From positions 1-64,000 of the forward strand of contig NZ_LDIG01000080.1 in NCBI RefSeq assembly GCF_015845845.1: a DNA stretch of 64,000 bases, written 5' to 3'. Both the position numbers and the translations under genes were made by a program. The DNA is from Paenibacillus dendritiformis (lineage in GTDB: Bacteria > Bacillota > Bacilli > Paenibacillales > Paenibacillaceae). Under the pieces are notes generated by a model. That model was not told where the DNA came from and made no database searches. It saw only the letters and a program-made list of their open reading frames with translations. Positions 63,944 to 64,000 of this stretch are shown here, piece by piece; position 1 is the first letter of the stretch; the number at the start of each line of letters is the position of its first letter.

Positions 63944-64000
63944 ATGCTAACAGGAAAACAAAAGCGTTATTTGCGCTCGCTCGCACATCATGTGCAGCCT
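63944..64000 (+). CDS. yhbY: YhbY-family RNA-binding protein, partial
   Basis: Only 19 codons are in the window, reading MLTGKQKRYLRSLAHHVQP. This is the characteristic start of YhbY/CRS1 RNA-binding proteins associated with the pre-50S ribosome. The position after aroE matches B. subtilis (yqeI). The gene runs off the right edge. Confidence 0.85.
   Translation, partial: MLTGKQKRYLRSLAHHVQP

Overview
The window looks like the chromosome of a spore-forming Bacillota, most probably a Paenibacillus. Supporting signs are a full-length sigK, spoVAC-spoVAD-spoVAE, a Spo0E-type phosphatase, the yqeG-yqeH-aroE-yhbY gene order, strong AGGAGG-type ribosome binding sites, frequent TTG/GTG starts and moderately high G+C coding sequence. 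The species cannot be named from sequence reading alone. No tRNA or rRNA gene was seen.

Left part (1-16036), a defence and mobile-element region. It opens with a remnant of HsdS and an HsdR gene split into two overlapping frames. An IS1380-type transposase scrap follows. Next is an RRNPP-like regulator with a 43-residue exported peptide directly behind it, then a Spo0E-like gene. Three small minus-strand genes come next, two of them frameshifted. A four-gene Wadjet system with DUF5716-like JetA (jetD-jetA-jetB-jetC) follows, ending at a roughly 390 bp element with inverted terminal repeats.

Central metabolic part (16198-31872). A divergent DeoR-type repressor faces a 12 kb operon. The operon encodes a sugar-type ABC importer (lipoprotein, two permeases, two ATPases), a zinc polyol dehydrogenase, an RpiB-like isomerase, a split Dak-type kinase, a GlpX-type phosphatase and a transketolase. 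Together these read as uptake of a tetritol such as erythritol, oxidation to erythrulose, phosphorylation, isomerisation to erythrose 4-phosphate and entry into the pentose phosphate pathway. After a clear terminator comes pxpB-pxpC-pxpA for 5-oxoproline hydrolysis.

CRISPR part (32086-49517). It holds a complete type I-C locus (cas3, cas5c, cas8c, cas7c, cas4, cas1, cas2) and three arrays of about 38, 5 and 14 spacers, all read on the plus strand and all with related leaders. Array 1 is separated from cas3 by two bacterial-PH-domain membrane proteins and a WYL-domain regulator. The PH pair and cas3 share a promoter/operator-like motif. Between arrays 2 and 3 lies a small antitoxin-like gene with a decayed zeta-like toxin.

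Right part (49780-64000), core genome. It contains sigK, a DUF2188 protein, a family-9 carbohydrate-binding-like protein, a heavily frameshifted glycoside-hydrolase-like pseudogene, a 30-residue membrane peptide, the short spoVA operon, a MoxR/DUF58/transglutaminase operon, and yqeG-yqeH-aroE with the start of yhbY.

Several genes carry apparent single-base frameshifts (hsdR, two small minus-strand genes, the zeta-like toxin, the hydrolase-like gene). Either the accessory genes are decaying or the assembly has indel errors; raw reads would decide.
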